Source of the DNA: Chlamydiales bacterium
GTDB lineage: Bacteria; Chlamydiota; Chlamydiia; Chlamydiales; VFKH01
Direction of reading: 5' to 3'
DNA: 56,907 nt
Assembly (NCBI GenBank): GCA_031292375.1
Contig: JARLHF010000016.1
Span: 1 to 56,907 of the forward strand
In this document: positions 47,240 to 54,280 of the stretch, piece by piece
Layout: each line of letters opens with the position of its first letter
How positions within the stretch are numbered: the first letter of the stretch is position 1
Notes under the pieces: generated by a model
Seen by the model: the letters and a program-made list of their open reading frames with translations, nothing else
The model's database searches: none
Told to the model about the DNA's origin: nothing
Translations under genes and position numbers: made by a program

Positions 47240-48049
47240 GTGAATTTTACAAGAGAACCTATTATAGAAACTGTAATCACCCCAAGAGAGGGGTGTAAGC
47301 TCGTAATAAAGAGTAGTAAGTGTGTGGGGCAAGAAGAGTATTATGTGGACGCAATTGAAGTTGTCTCCTTTGGACAAGCTCTCTTCTTTAGATCGTCAGA
47401 GAGACCCAAATCGTTTTTAGTCCCTGTAACGGATTATGAAGTCATTGAAACGAGAGAAACCCGCATGATTTTAAAGGCTGCTCCAACAGATAAAGGAATA
47501 AAAATTGGTGGTGGCAGAGAAGTTAGTTCCAAGAATAAAGGGCATCAACAGGATAAAGAAGAGTCATCTTCTTTGATAGATGAGTTTGATGATAGTGATT
47601 TGGAATTCAATCAAGCTGAGACTGCAGAACAAGCGGCTACTGCAGATACTCGTTTTGACAAGAAAAGGGATAGACGAAAAAATAGAAGGCGTAAAACACG
47701 TGTAGATGAGAAAGAAGAAGCTCCTACACCAGACGCTCCAGAAGGACTTGTTTTAGATGACATGGGTGAGAGTTATCAAGAAGAGGCTCCTTCAGAAAAT
47801 GCATTATTTGGTACGCCTATTAAACGTGTTGTTGAAACTCATGCATCTCTGCCATCTTTTCCAACATTATTGCCGCCTCCAACAACATTGATTTCAGAGA
47901 CGATTTCTATGTATAAAGGTAATGCAGAGTACCGTAAAGCTTTCTTTGATGAAGAAAAAGAAGAGCCAAAGGTTGAAGAAACATCTCATGTAGATACTGA
48001 GCTACATAATGATGAGATGCCCTTTCCTCCCTCTTTTCCTGATGACTAG
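47240..48049 (+). CDS. Chlamydia-conserved hypothetical protein (CT504 position)
   Basis: 269 residues from a GTG start. The first 80 residues form a compact, conserved-looking domain (MNFTREPIIETVITPREGCK; VVSFGQALFFRSSERPKSFL). From about 95 on it is low-complexity and disordered: acidic stretches surround a strongly basic cluster KKRDRRKNRRRKTR (about 140-153), and the C-terminus is acidic and Pro-rich. Function unknown. The basic tract could bind nucleic acid or resemble a nuclear localisation signal. It follows gapA by 43 bases, as CT504 does. Confidence 0.8.
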   Translation: MNFTREPIIETVITPREGCKLVIKSSKCVGQEEYYVDAIEVVSFGQALFFRSSERPKSFLVPVTDYEVIETRETRMILKAAPTDKGIKIGGGREVSSKNKGHQQDKEESSSLIDEFDDSDLEFNQAETAEQAATADTRFDKKRDRRKNRRRKTRVDEKEEAPTPDAPEGLVLDDMGESYQEEAPSENALFGTPIKRVVETHASLPSFPTLLPPPTTLISETISMYKGNAEYRKAFFDEEKEEPKVEETSHVDTELHNDEMPFPPSFPDD

Positions 48050-48060
48050 AAGTGTTCTAA

Positions 48061-48089
48061 TTGACTCAAATTCCAAAAACTTGTAGTCT
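48061..48089 (+). promoter_or_regulatory. Candidate promoter of tRNA-Leu
   Basis: TTGACT, a 17-base spacer, then TAGTCT, ending 13 bases before the tRNA. The -35 box is good, the -10 box moderate. Confidence 0.45.
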
Positions 48090-48102
48090 TTAGCTCTTTC
48101 TT

Positions 48103-48186
<84 letters not shown>

Positions 48187-48223
48187 TTCGCAAAATATCT
48201 CGTCTTTTCCACAGAAACCCAGC

Positions 48224-48587
48224 ATCTTTCGATTTTTCGGCTCGCCAAGGGTTCTTCAAACCTTGGCTTTGCCTCCAAAATCAAAATCTGCCGGGTTTCT
48301 GTAAAAAATCCTTCGATATTTTGCTCATGCTCGTCGCTGCTCCTCGCAATCTTATAAACACTTTATCTTTCTTAAAATAGCACGATATCTTTCGATTTTT
48401 CGGCTCGCCAAGGGTTCTTCAAACCTTGGCTTTGCTTCCAAAATCAAAATCTGCCGGGTTTCTGTAAAAAATCCTTCGATATTTTGCTCATGCTCGTCGC
48501 TGCTCCTCGCAATCTTATAAACGCTTTATCTTTCTTAAAATAGCACGATATCTTTCGATTTTTCGGCTCGCCAAGGGTTCTTCAAAC
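48224..48587. repeat. Tandem repeat, period 163 bp, about 2.2 copies
   Basis: The units start at 48224, 48387 and 48550 (ATCTTTCGATTTTTCGGCTC) and are nearly identical. Internal small inverted repeats such as CCAAGG/CCTTGG give hairpins. No start codon leads a convincing gene. It lies immediately after the tRNA inside the island. Confidence 0.9.
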
Positions 48588-48588
48588 T

Positions 48589-48723
48589 TTATTTTTCTTC
48601 ATCTTCTAACTTTTGCAGGAGTTGTTCAATGGATTTCCATTTGTCGAGAGAAATGATTACAGCAATACCTTCATTATGACGAGTAAGAGTGCTGACAAAC
48701 ATTGAATTATTATAAAGTACCAT
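48589..48723 (-). CDS. Short Phd/YefM-like antitoxin remnant
   Basis: 44 residues from ATG 48723 (other in-frame Met codons at 48753, 48744 and 48702). The segment TLTRHNEGIAVIISLDKWKS matches the conserved Phd/YefM pattern T-R-x-N-G-x-A-V-x-x-[IM]-S-x-[ED]-x-[WY]. The N-terminal DNA-binding part of the family is missing and no toxin gene is next to it, so it is likely a remnant or a solitary fragment. Too short for certainty. Confidence 0.4.
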   Translation of the reverse strand: MVLYNNSMFVSTLTRHNEGIAVIISLDKWKSIEQLLQKLEDEEK

Positions 48724-48733
48724 TTTCCGGAAT

Positions 48734-48762
48734 AAGTGACTCATGTTACGCATGAGTCACTT
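48734..48762. repeat. Perfect palindrome with 12-bp arms
   Basis: AAGTGACTCATG, TTACG, CATGAGTCACTT. The core ACTCATGTTACGCA also occurs at about 31482-31495. It could be an operator or the end of a small mobile element. Confidence 0.7.
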
Positions 48763-48770
48763 TAGAAAAT

Positions 48771-48806
48771 TATACACAAGCCAATTCTTGAACTTGTTTG
48801 TGTATA
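48771..48806. repeat. Dispersed palindrome family, copy 5
   Basis: TATACACAAGCCAATTCTTG followed by AACTTGTTTGTGTATA; the outer 9-10 bases pair perfectly. Belongs with 4617-4651. Confidence 0.8.
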
Positions 48807-48818
48807 AATAATAACAGG

Positions 48819-48933
48819 GTAGACAGGATCAGCTGAAACGGCTAGCAGGATAGCCTTTGATTAAAAAAGCAATGTTTCTTGAAAAATGCTTTCTTGCCCT
48901 ATCCTATCAGCCGTTTCGGCTGATCCTGTCTAC
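48819..48933. mobile_element. 115-bp hairpin element with 35-bp arms
   Basis: The arms (starting GTAGACAGGATCAGC and ending GCTGATCCTGTCTAC) are complementary at 31 of 35 positions around a 45-base centre that has no coding capacity. The shape is that of a MITE or REP-type element. Confidence 0.7.
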
Positions 48934-49142
48934 ATTATTGTTAATTATTTTAAAGTTTTTGCGTAACATAAGTTACTTACATTACGCACGCGCATAAAAA
49001 TAACTTGATAATAGTCATCTAATACAAGTAAAAGATCTTGTTCAAAATTTGGGAAAAGCCATGGACAAGAATCGTTCCTTCAAGTTGTTTATATATATTA
49101 AGGATTCTTGATTAGATGCTTACAAAATGAGATGCAATTTAT

Positions 49143-50213
49143 TTAAAAATCTAATCCAGCCTTCAAGACAAATCCATGAATGCCTACGTCACTTGGTTGC
49201 TGAAATAAGAGCGCTAAACCTCCATTTAAATTCTGGTCATTTTCGAAAAAATTGGCCAGAAGAACTTGGTTGGGCCAATAATTGAATTCATATCCAAAAC
49301 TCAATGTAAGCAATGCTGCATTGTTAAATCGATATTTCCATGCTACACCAATTGCAGTAACGAGATTCATTTTAAGAGCGTAAATAGTATTTTGGTTGTT
49401 TATTGTAAAAGGCACAGGAAAATCTGTTGTAGTTCCTTGAAAAAAATAGTTTTGTTCTAAATCGAAATTACCCCACAAAGCAGCAAATTCTCCTTTTCCA
49501 TATAGACTCCAACCCTCTGCAATATTCCATGTTGCATTGAGGCCATTGGTTAATCCGATCCCCTTGAAATCATTTGTTAAAGTTACAGTAGAAGATAGAG
49601 GTAGTCCATCTCCATTGCTAGTGCCATTATAAAAAATATTTTCTTTTTCTTTTATCAAAGCACCTTTTATTCCTATAAAATAACGTAAAATTGTAGGTTT
49701 GTTCGGAAAAAAAGTTTTCCCTAATACTGCATCCAGAGTTTGAAAGTTCTGAGTAAAACCCGCCGTTGCAGATGTTGCTGAAAGTATTCCTGAGGCAGTA
49801 CCAACATCCCATAGAGTATGCACGTCTATTGTATCTGTTCTAAATACAGAACTATGGTCCGTTTCTTGAAAATAGGTCCAAATGACGTTCGTATCCCATT
49901 GATTTTCAGAGAATTTATAGCCAGCACCTATTCTAAAGCCAGGGTTGTAATCAAATGAAACATTTTGAATTTTTTGATTTGTATCGATATTTGGAGAAAC
50001 TGAAGATTCATGAGTGAGAGCATAAGGAATTTGAACATTTGTTTTCCAATAAAGTAATTCACCAGATATTTGAACGTCATCTTGACAATAAGCAGGATTT
50101 CTAAAATTAACACACTCTAATGTGCTTAATTGCTTATTTGTAGAGCTTCCATGCACTATTGAGGTAAACAAGGTTAAAATAGCAGGTAATGTAAGTGTTA
50201 TTTTATTTTTCAT
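49143..50213 (-). CDS. Outer-membrane beta-barrel porin (Lpg1974/MOMP-like)
   Basis: 356 residues from ATG 50213, chosen because AAAGG lies just upstream and a signal peptide follows (MKNKITLTLPAILTLFTSIVHG). The mature part has amphipathic strands with aromatic girdles (ISGELLYWKTNVQIPYAL; PGFRIGAGYKF) and ends in Phe (LKAGLDF), the BAM recognition signal. The layout resembles the Lpg1974-type pore-forming proteins of Legionella that also occur in non-Chlamydia chlamydiae. It is the only full-length gene between the tRNA-Leu and its 3' copy. Likely surface-exposed. Confidence 0.8.
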   Translation of the reverse strand: MKNKITLTLPAILTLFTSIVHGSSTNKQLSTLECVNFRNPAYCQDDVQISGELLYWKTNVQIPYALTHESSVSPNIDTNQKIQNVSFDYNPGFRIGAGYKFSENQWDTNVIWTYFQETDHSSVFRTDTIDVHTLWDVGTASGILSATSATAGFTQNFQTLDAVLGKTFFPNKPTILRYFIGIKGALIKEKENIFYNGTSNGDGLPLSSTVTLTNDFKGIGLTNGLNATWNIAEGWSLYGKGEFAALWGNFDLEQNYFFQGTTTDFPVPFTINNQNTIYALKMNLVTAIGVAWKYRFNNAALLTLSFGYEFNYWPNQVLLANFFENDQNLNGGLALLFQQPSDVGIHGFVLKAGLDF

Positions 50214-50247
50214 ATTTGCCTTTGATTTTAGAGTGGATTGAATCCAA

Positions 50248-50277
50248 ATTGTATTTTTTAAAATAATGTTCACTCAA
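50248..50277 (-). promoter_or_regulatory. Candidate promoter of the porin gene
   Basis: On the minus strand TTGAGT, an 18-base AT-rich spacer, then TACAAT, about 35 bases before the ATG at 50213. Confidence 0.45.
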
Positions 50278-50350
50278 AATAAATTGAGGAGGGTGCAAGA
50301 TATAAGAATATTATTCAAGAGAAAATATTTGGATTGTTTAATGTGTTATG

Positions 50351-50384
50351 CCCCAATTTTGCCCCACTGGCAAACATTGAATTA
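50351..50384. repeat. Dispersed 34-bp repeat
   Basis: CCCCAATTTTGCCCCACTGG and the following CAAACATTGAATTA; 33 of these bases recur exactly at 56736-56768. A shorter relative (CAAACATTGAATTA plus TAAAGTACCA) is at 48697-48724. Confidence 0.85.
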
Positions 50385-50479
50385 CAGTAAAGTACCACAA
50401 ATGGCAGCAATAACTTTTTGTGCTAAACTTTTAATCTGGTTGTTGTTACGATTGGCGATGTGTTGTAGTGTGTGGGACT
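50382..50479 (-). pseudogene. C-terminal tail of a lost gene, copy 1
   Basis: The minus-strand frame reads IANRNNNQIKSLAQKVIAAI and CGTLL, then stops. A second fragment (53926-54030) reads IATNNNQDGLAQKVIAAICG. Same protein family, not recognised, no start in either copy. Confidence 0.5.
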
Positions 50480-50485
50480 GTGGAA

Positions 50486-50540
50486 GACTTAAAATCCCCT
50501 GGGAGCAATCCCGTGCGAGTTCGACGCTCGCTCCGAGCAT
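50486..50540 (+). repeat. tRNA-Leu 3' half copy (attR-like)
   Basis: 55-bp copy of 48132-48186 with one mismatch (CTC to CGC). The 5' half of the tRNA is missing, so it is not a functional tRNA. Confidence 0.85.
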
Positions 50541-50563
50541 ATTTACTTTCAAAGAGTTACAGG

Positions 50564-50602
50564 AATTGCCTTTCAGCAGAAAATTCTGAAAGGCAATTTT
50601 TG
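50564..50602 (+). terminator. Intrinsic terminator
   Basis: ATTGCCTTTCAG, 9-base loop, CTGAAAGGCAAT and T-run. It lies just after the tRNA fragment, where a terminator for the original tRNA gene would be expected. Confidence 0.75.
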
Positions 50603-50846
50603 TCTAACCCCTGTCCAGCTTTTCCGTAGTATCGGGATAGAAAAGCATATTATTCATCTGAACTTGTCATGCTTATGCTATGCGATCTTGCAAAAAAGAA
50701 TCATCTTTGTATAAAATTCCTTTTAGGAATTTGAAGCATTCATGAGTCATTTTTCACTTAGAAAGTTTTGGATAATATCCCCTCTAATTGATAGATTACC
50801 TCTCGGAAAAGCGCACCAGCAAAGATTTTGTTAATAAGGTACTGGC
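50603..50846. other. Non-coding spacer
   Basis: No gene or strong repeat seen, only a small AAATTCC/GGAATTT hairpin near 50718. Probably remnant sequence next to the island end. Confidence 0.4.
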
Positions 50847-51524
50847 TTGCTACATCGATCATCTAGGCTTTTTTTATCTCCTTTTAAAGAGGGATGGTTT
50901 TGGTTAATTAACTTGGAAAAGATCCGTTTTGATGAAGTCGAGAAAGCCAAAATTCTGTTAAATCCAGATGATTTAAAAAGATCGTTGGCATTAGTTTTTG
51001 AACAGGACAGATACAAATTTGCATTGGTCTATGCAATTGTGAAATTTTATCTCGGATCCCTAATTAATCAACCACCTCAAAAATTGACACTCCAACGAAA
51101 CGAATTCGGAAAACCTTATTTGCAAGGCTATCCTTTGCATTTCAATATCTCTCATACAAAAAGCTACGCATTTCTAGGTATTCATTCTTCAAAACAGATA
51201 GGAGTTGACATTGAGGAGATGGATGATGGCATTATTGAAGCGGCAGGAAGTTTTCTGTTTCCTTGTGAAAAACAATGGCTTTTCAATTCCTTTAAAGATC
51301 CCGGCGAAGGGGCCTTGGCTTTATGGTGCGCAAAAGAGGCTTTGCTTAAAGCTGTCGGTATCGGTTTTTCTGCAAACCCTATCCCTCGATTTATTGCCAT
51401 GGAGAGGATAGATGAAGAGAGCCATTGCTTGAAAGGGGTGGCGCATTACCTTCCCAAGGATATAGAGGTGTATGTGTATCACAATGTATTAGCCAGCCAT
51501 AAGATTGCGATTTCTGTCCTTTGA
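50847..51524 (+). CDS. Sfp-type 4'-phosphopantetheinyl transferase
   Basis: 225 residues from a TTG start at 50847; the real start is uncertain because homologues begin near FWLINLEKIRF. Motifs: FGKPYL and FNISHTKSY (about 85-105), the Mg-binding GVDIEEM (about 118-124) and WCAKEALLKAVGIGF (about 161-175). It transfers the phosphopantetheine arm from CoA to a carrier protein. The family's usual Arg in the second helix is not seen (ALVYAIVKFYL). Sfp types normally serve polyketide or peptide synthetases, none of which is in the window, so its partner is unknown. Likely acquired. Confidence 0.85.
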   Translation: MLHRSSRLFLSPFKEGWFWLINLEKIRFDEVEKAKILLNPDDLKRSLALVFEQDRYKFALVYAIVKFYLGSLINQPPQKLTLQRNEFGKPYLQGYPLHFNISHTKSYAFLGIHSSKQIGVDIEEMDDGIIEAAGSFLFPCEKQWLFNSFKDPGEGALALWCAKEALLKAVGIGFSANPIPRFIAMERIDEESHCLKGVAHYLPKDIEVYVYHNVLASHKIAISVL

Positions 51525-51675
51525 CAACATTTCTTCTCTTTAATATACTCTCTAACAAATAAGGTTTTTTATGTATGCAATTAGAGCTCTTTCCTCTAGA
51601 CTACACTAAGCTGGGCAGGCCTACAATCAATTAGAGTCGCAATGCACTATACGGTACCCCAAGAACCTTTTCTAT
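51525..51675. other. Spacer before the hairpin element
   Basis: Nothing supported here; a minus-strand frame ending EKVLGVPYSALRL is open into the element but has no credible start. Confidence 0.35.
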
Positions 51676-51839
51676 TAGACTTCTTGCATAATTAGCTTTG
51701 CTTAGAAAAATTGAAATTTTTTGAGTAGATTTATTGATAAATTTTTCAAGCATATGTGAACATATGGTTGAAAAATTTAACGATAAAGATGTCAAAAACG
51801 ACAATTTTAACAAGCAAATGTAATTACGCAAGAAGTCTA
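51676..51839. mobile_element. 164-bp fully palindromic MITE, copy 1
   Basis: The ends TAGACTTCTTGCATAATTA and TAATTACGCAAGAAGTCTA are inverted repeats (18 of 19), and the symmetry continues with roughly 80 percent pairing to the central CATATG-TGAA-CATATG, so the whole element folds back on itself. TA at each end is consistent with a TA target duplication of the IS630/Tc1-mariner type. No coding capacity. A second copy starts at 56767. Confidence 0.85.
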
Positions 51840-51910
51840 TTGTACAAAGAAGGTTTAATACATCGGCTATACCCTGTTTATCATTACCGATCAGACAAGA
51901 GAGAATTAAG

Positions 51911-52693
51911 ATGCTAACACAAGATGATTATGCCATTTTTTTTAATGGTGACAAGGTTCTCAAACACAAAGACAAAGATTCATTTATCATTCCTTGCGGC
52001 GATGTATACAAAAGTCCAAATCAACTGCCTAGCAAAAGAGATTATTTTTATATCGGTGACTATGCCAGCAAAAAAATATTTGGGGCTTCTTATAATCTAC
52101 CAGAAGAGGAAGGCAGATTAATCTTGACTCCAGCGCGGGATGCACTCGTGATGGCAAATGCAAAAACCTCTCATCTCATCTGCCGTGCGAAACATTTGCT
52201 CAATTGGCATCACTCTTCTCTTTACAGCGGATGTTGCGGTGTGCCGACAACATTAAGTCTGACCGAAATCGCCAAAATCTGTGAAACCTGTAAAAAAACG
52301 ATCTATCCTACCACCTCGTCATTTGTAATTGTACTCATTGAAAAGGGAGGGAAACTTTTATTAGCCCGTTCTCCCCATTTTGCAAAAGGGATGTACAGTA
52401 CTCTTGCAGGTTTCGTTGATGCGGGAGAATCGTATGAAAATGCGGTTCGCCGAGAAGCCCAGGAGGAGGTTGGAATTAAAGTCAAAGACCTCACTTACTT
52501 TGGAAGTCAATCCTGGCCGTTTCCTTCCTCAATAGCAGTTGCATTCAAGGCAAAACATGACTCGGGGGAAATTCAGATGGATCCAACAGAAATCGAAGAT
52601 GCCCGGTGGTTTGATCCTAAACAACTACCTCCTTTGCCCCATCCATGCAGCATTTCTAGACATATCATCGATGCGTATGCGAAAAACCTTTGA
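51911..52693 (+). CDS. nudC: NudC-like NAD(H) pyrophosphatase (Nudix)
   Basis: 260 residues. A complete Nudix box GFVDAGESYENAVRREAQEE ending VGI (167-189) and the NudC-specific SQSWPFPSS (199-207) are present. The zinc ribbon is altered: Cys109, Cys124 and Cys127 are seen, but the first Cys of the usual C-x-x-C is Ser106, with Cys108 next to Cys109. Family members cleave NADH to NMNH and AMP and remove NAD caps from RNA. It ends next to a convergent, truncated hydrolase gene, with a 29-base overlap. Probably acquired. Confidence 0.88.
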   Translation: MLTQDDYAIFFNGDKVLKHKDKDSFIIPCGDVYKSPNQLPSKRDYFYIGDYASKKIFGASYNLPEEEGRLILTPARDALVMANAKTSHLICRAKHLLNWHHSSLYSGCCGVPTTLSLTEIAKICETCKKTIYPTTSSFVIVLIEKGGKLLLARSPHFAKGMYSTLAGFVDAGESYENAVRREAQEEVGIKVKDLTYFGSQSWPFPSSIAVAFKAKHDSGEIQMDPTEIEDARWFDPKQLPPLPHPCSISRHIIDAYAKNL

Positions 52694-53187
52694 TAAACTT
52701 TCGAATAGCGCCATAAAACTCTTCCGCAGCGTCCATCTCAATAAAATGCCCCGCGTTTTTCAAAATCACAAGTTCCGCGTTTGGGATTTTATTACTCATG
52801 AATTTTGAGTACATCTCATCAAAAATCCAATCGCTGTCCCCAGTAATCACAAAAGTTGGACAGGCGATTGCACTGAGTTGATTGTTATAATCTACAGTAC
52901 GCAGGTCTGTTAAAAACCCTTTATTAAGAGGCTCGTAAGCAAAAGGAAGTTCGTCTTTTGAAGGCACTGTTGGGACGTGTCTTTTTGAATATAATGGCAT
53001 CATCAATTGAAGGTAGCGTTCCACTTCTTCAGTGGAAGTAAATCGTCCTTCCCATAATTTTTGGCTGACTTGGATTTGTTCAGGACTGCCGATCTCTGCC
53101 AGCTTTTTCTTAGCTGTTGAGATAAAGCGATGGCTAGGACCTGTTGCAACAAGGATGAGTTTTTCAATCGTTTGTTTATTGGATGGG
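52665..53187 (-). pseudogene. Alpha/beta hydrolase, 5'-truncated
   Basis: The minus-strand frame is open from about 53187 and reads KLILVATGPSHRF and later CPTFVITGDSDWIFDEMYSK and AGHFIEMDAAEEFYGAIRKF: the C-terminal half of an alpha/beta hydrolase with its catalytic Asp and His. The nucleophile-elbow half is missing and the sequence joins directly to a piece of an unrelated peptidase gene. A GTG at 53024 could start a shorter product, which would not be an active enzyme. Confidence 0.75.
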
Positions 53188-53601
53188 GGAGATTATGGAA
53201 TTATGAACTTCTGGTTATCTGGAAATTCATCCTGGCAAGGAATTTATAATAATATGTTTGGAGGCCCTCCTTGGGGTGATTCATTAAAAAATTATGTCGG
53301 ATTTTCTCCATTCTTTCAGGTGGATAAAGTGACAACACCGTTGCTTTTAGAATTTGCACATGATGGTCTTGGAGGGCTTGAAATGTATGCGCCTCTTCGT
53401 TATTTAGGTGTCCCTGCAGAGCTTGTTGTATATGATAAAGAAGAGCGCAACTTTGTAAGACCCAAGGTTCGCGTAGCTTCTATGCAACGTAAAACGGACT
53501 GGTTTAATTTTTGGCTACTTGATAAGCAAGACCTAAACCCTGTGAAACAAGAGCAGTATAAGCGTTGGGAAGCACTTAAAAGCAAACATCGCTCTTCTTA
53601 G
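53176..53601 (+). pseudogene. S9 (prolyl-oligopeptidase family) peptidase, C-terminal fragment
   Basis: About 140 residues with the end of an S9 catalytic domain: DYGIMNFWLSGN, FSPFFQVDKVTTPLLLEFAH (Asp loop next) and LRYLGVPAELVVYDKEERNF. At the position of the expected catalytic His (E-x-H-[NG]-F) this copy has Arg. The domain with the Ser is absent. It begins at the breakpoint with the truncated hydrolase and has no proper start. Confidence 0.7.
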
Positions 53602-53832
53602 TTATTATGATTAATAGTTTTGAGGTGTGGGTCCATTTTAGATTGGTACATCATGAGTTGTCATTTGGGTAATTTTTAGCAAAAGAAGGATAAAAACTTA
53701 TTCTAAAAGCCGGCCAAAATCGATTACTTTATCAAAATAACCCTCATCTAAAACACTTTCATCCACCCCATTTACATGGATTAGCGCTGGAATGATATTT
53801 GTTGATTTGTTGATCGATTTTGTGAATATAAG

Positions 53833-53957
53833 AATCGGTCAATAAAAATGCAATTGTCGATTTGTTGATGTATTTTTTATAGTCATTATCCTTTTTATAT
53901 GGCTAAATCGATGAGGTATGCACATCTAATAAGGCGGTTTGATACACAAAATTAGGG
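53833..53957 (+). repeat. 125-bp direct repeat, copy 1
   Basis: Matches 56533-56657 with one mismatch. It contains the last codons of the gene fragment ending at 56582 (VNKNA..VDLLMYFL stop) and its downstream region. Confidence 0.9.
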
Positions 53958-54030
53958 CTCCACAAATGGCGGCAATAACTTTTTGTGCTAAACCATCTTG
54001 GTTGTTGTTGGTTGCGATCGTCAGCCATGT
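53926..54030 (-). pseudogene. C-terminal tail of a lost gene, copy 2
   Basis: Reads IATNNNQDGLAQKVIAAICG on the minus strand; relative of 50382-50479. No start codon or intact gene. Confidence 0.45.
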
Positions 54031-54053
54031 GTAAGTACATGGCTGACGATCGC
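54014..54053. repeat. Perfect hairpin, 17-bp arms
   Basis: GCGATCGTCAGCCATGT, 6-base loop GTAAGT, then the exact complement. Much richer in GC than its surroundings; may be a terminator stem without T-run or a mobile-element end. Confidence 0.8.
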
Positions 54054-54218
54054 GGTTTCAAAGGTGAAGATGCCGGCGATGGGGAAAACCAAATTTTCAG
54101 TGCGTTAAAGATATTTAAGAACTGCATTTTTTTAACACGGTGTTGAAAATGCAGGTTGGCTTGGAAAAATGCTTATCATTATTTATTAAGTTCTTTCGTG
54201 CTCTTTGATGAGATTTTT

Positions 54219-54246
54219 TTGACAAAATAAAGGCGTGGGGTATATA
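54219..54246 (+). promoter_or_regulatory. Sigma-70-type promoter of the propeller gene
   Basis: TTGACA, 16-base spacer, TATATA. The predicted transcript would begin about 54253, close to the ATG at 54263 and about 28 bases before the GTG at 54281. Confidence 0.7.
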
Positions 54247-54280
54247 AGCGGATGTTTAAAAAATGGTTTTGGGAATTTTT

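Larger units (their letters stand above)
53602..54218. other. Intergenic, mosaic of repeat fragments
   Basis: 617 bases without an intact gene. It holds a minus-strand open piece (about 53704-53835, ALIHVNGVDESVLDEGYFDK, no start), the 125-bp repeat at 53833-53957, the coding tail at 53926-54030 and the perfect hairpin at 54014-54053. Confidence 0.6.

Noticed and set aside
50475-50540. Second tRNA-Leu gene
   Set aside because: Only the anticodon-to-3' half is present; the 5' acceptor strand and D arm are missing.
51631-51831. 66-residue minus-strand open frame and its twin near 56713-56904
   Set aside because: Both are translations of the 164-bp palindromic element; similarity is explained by the repeated DNA, and there is no transposase motif.
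53903-54127. 74-codon minus-strand open frame with MADDRNQQQ
   Set aside because: It runs through a perfect hairpin and the repeat in a frame different from the conserved coding tail; likely spurious.
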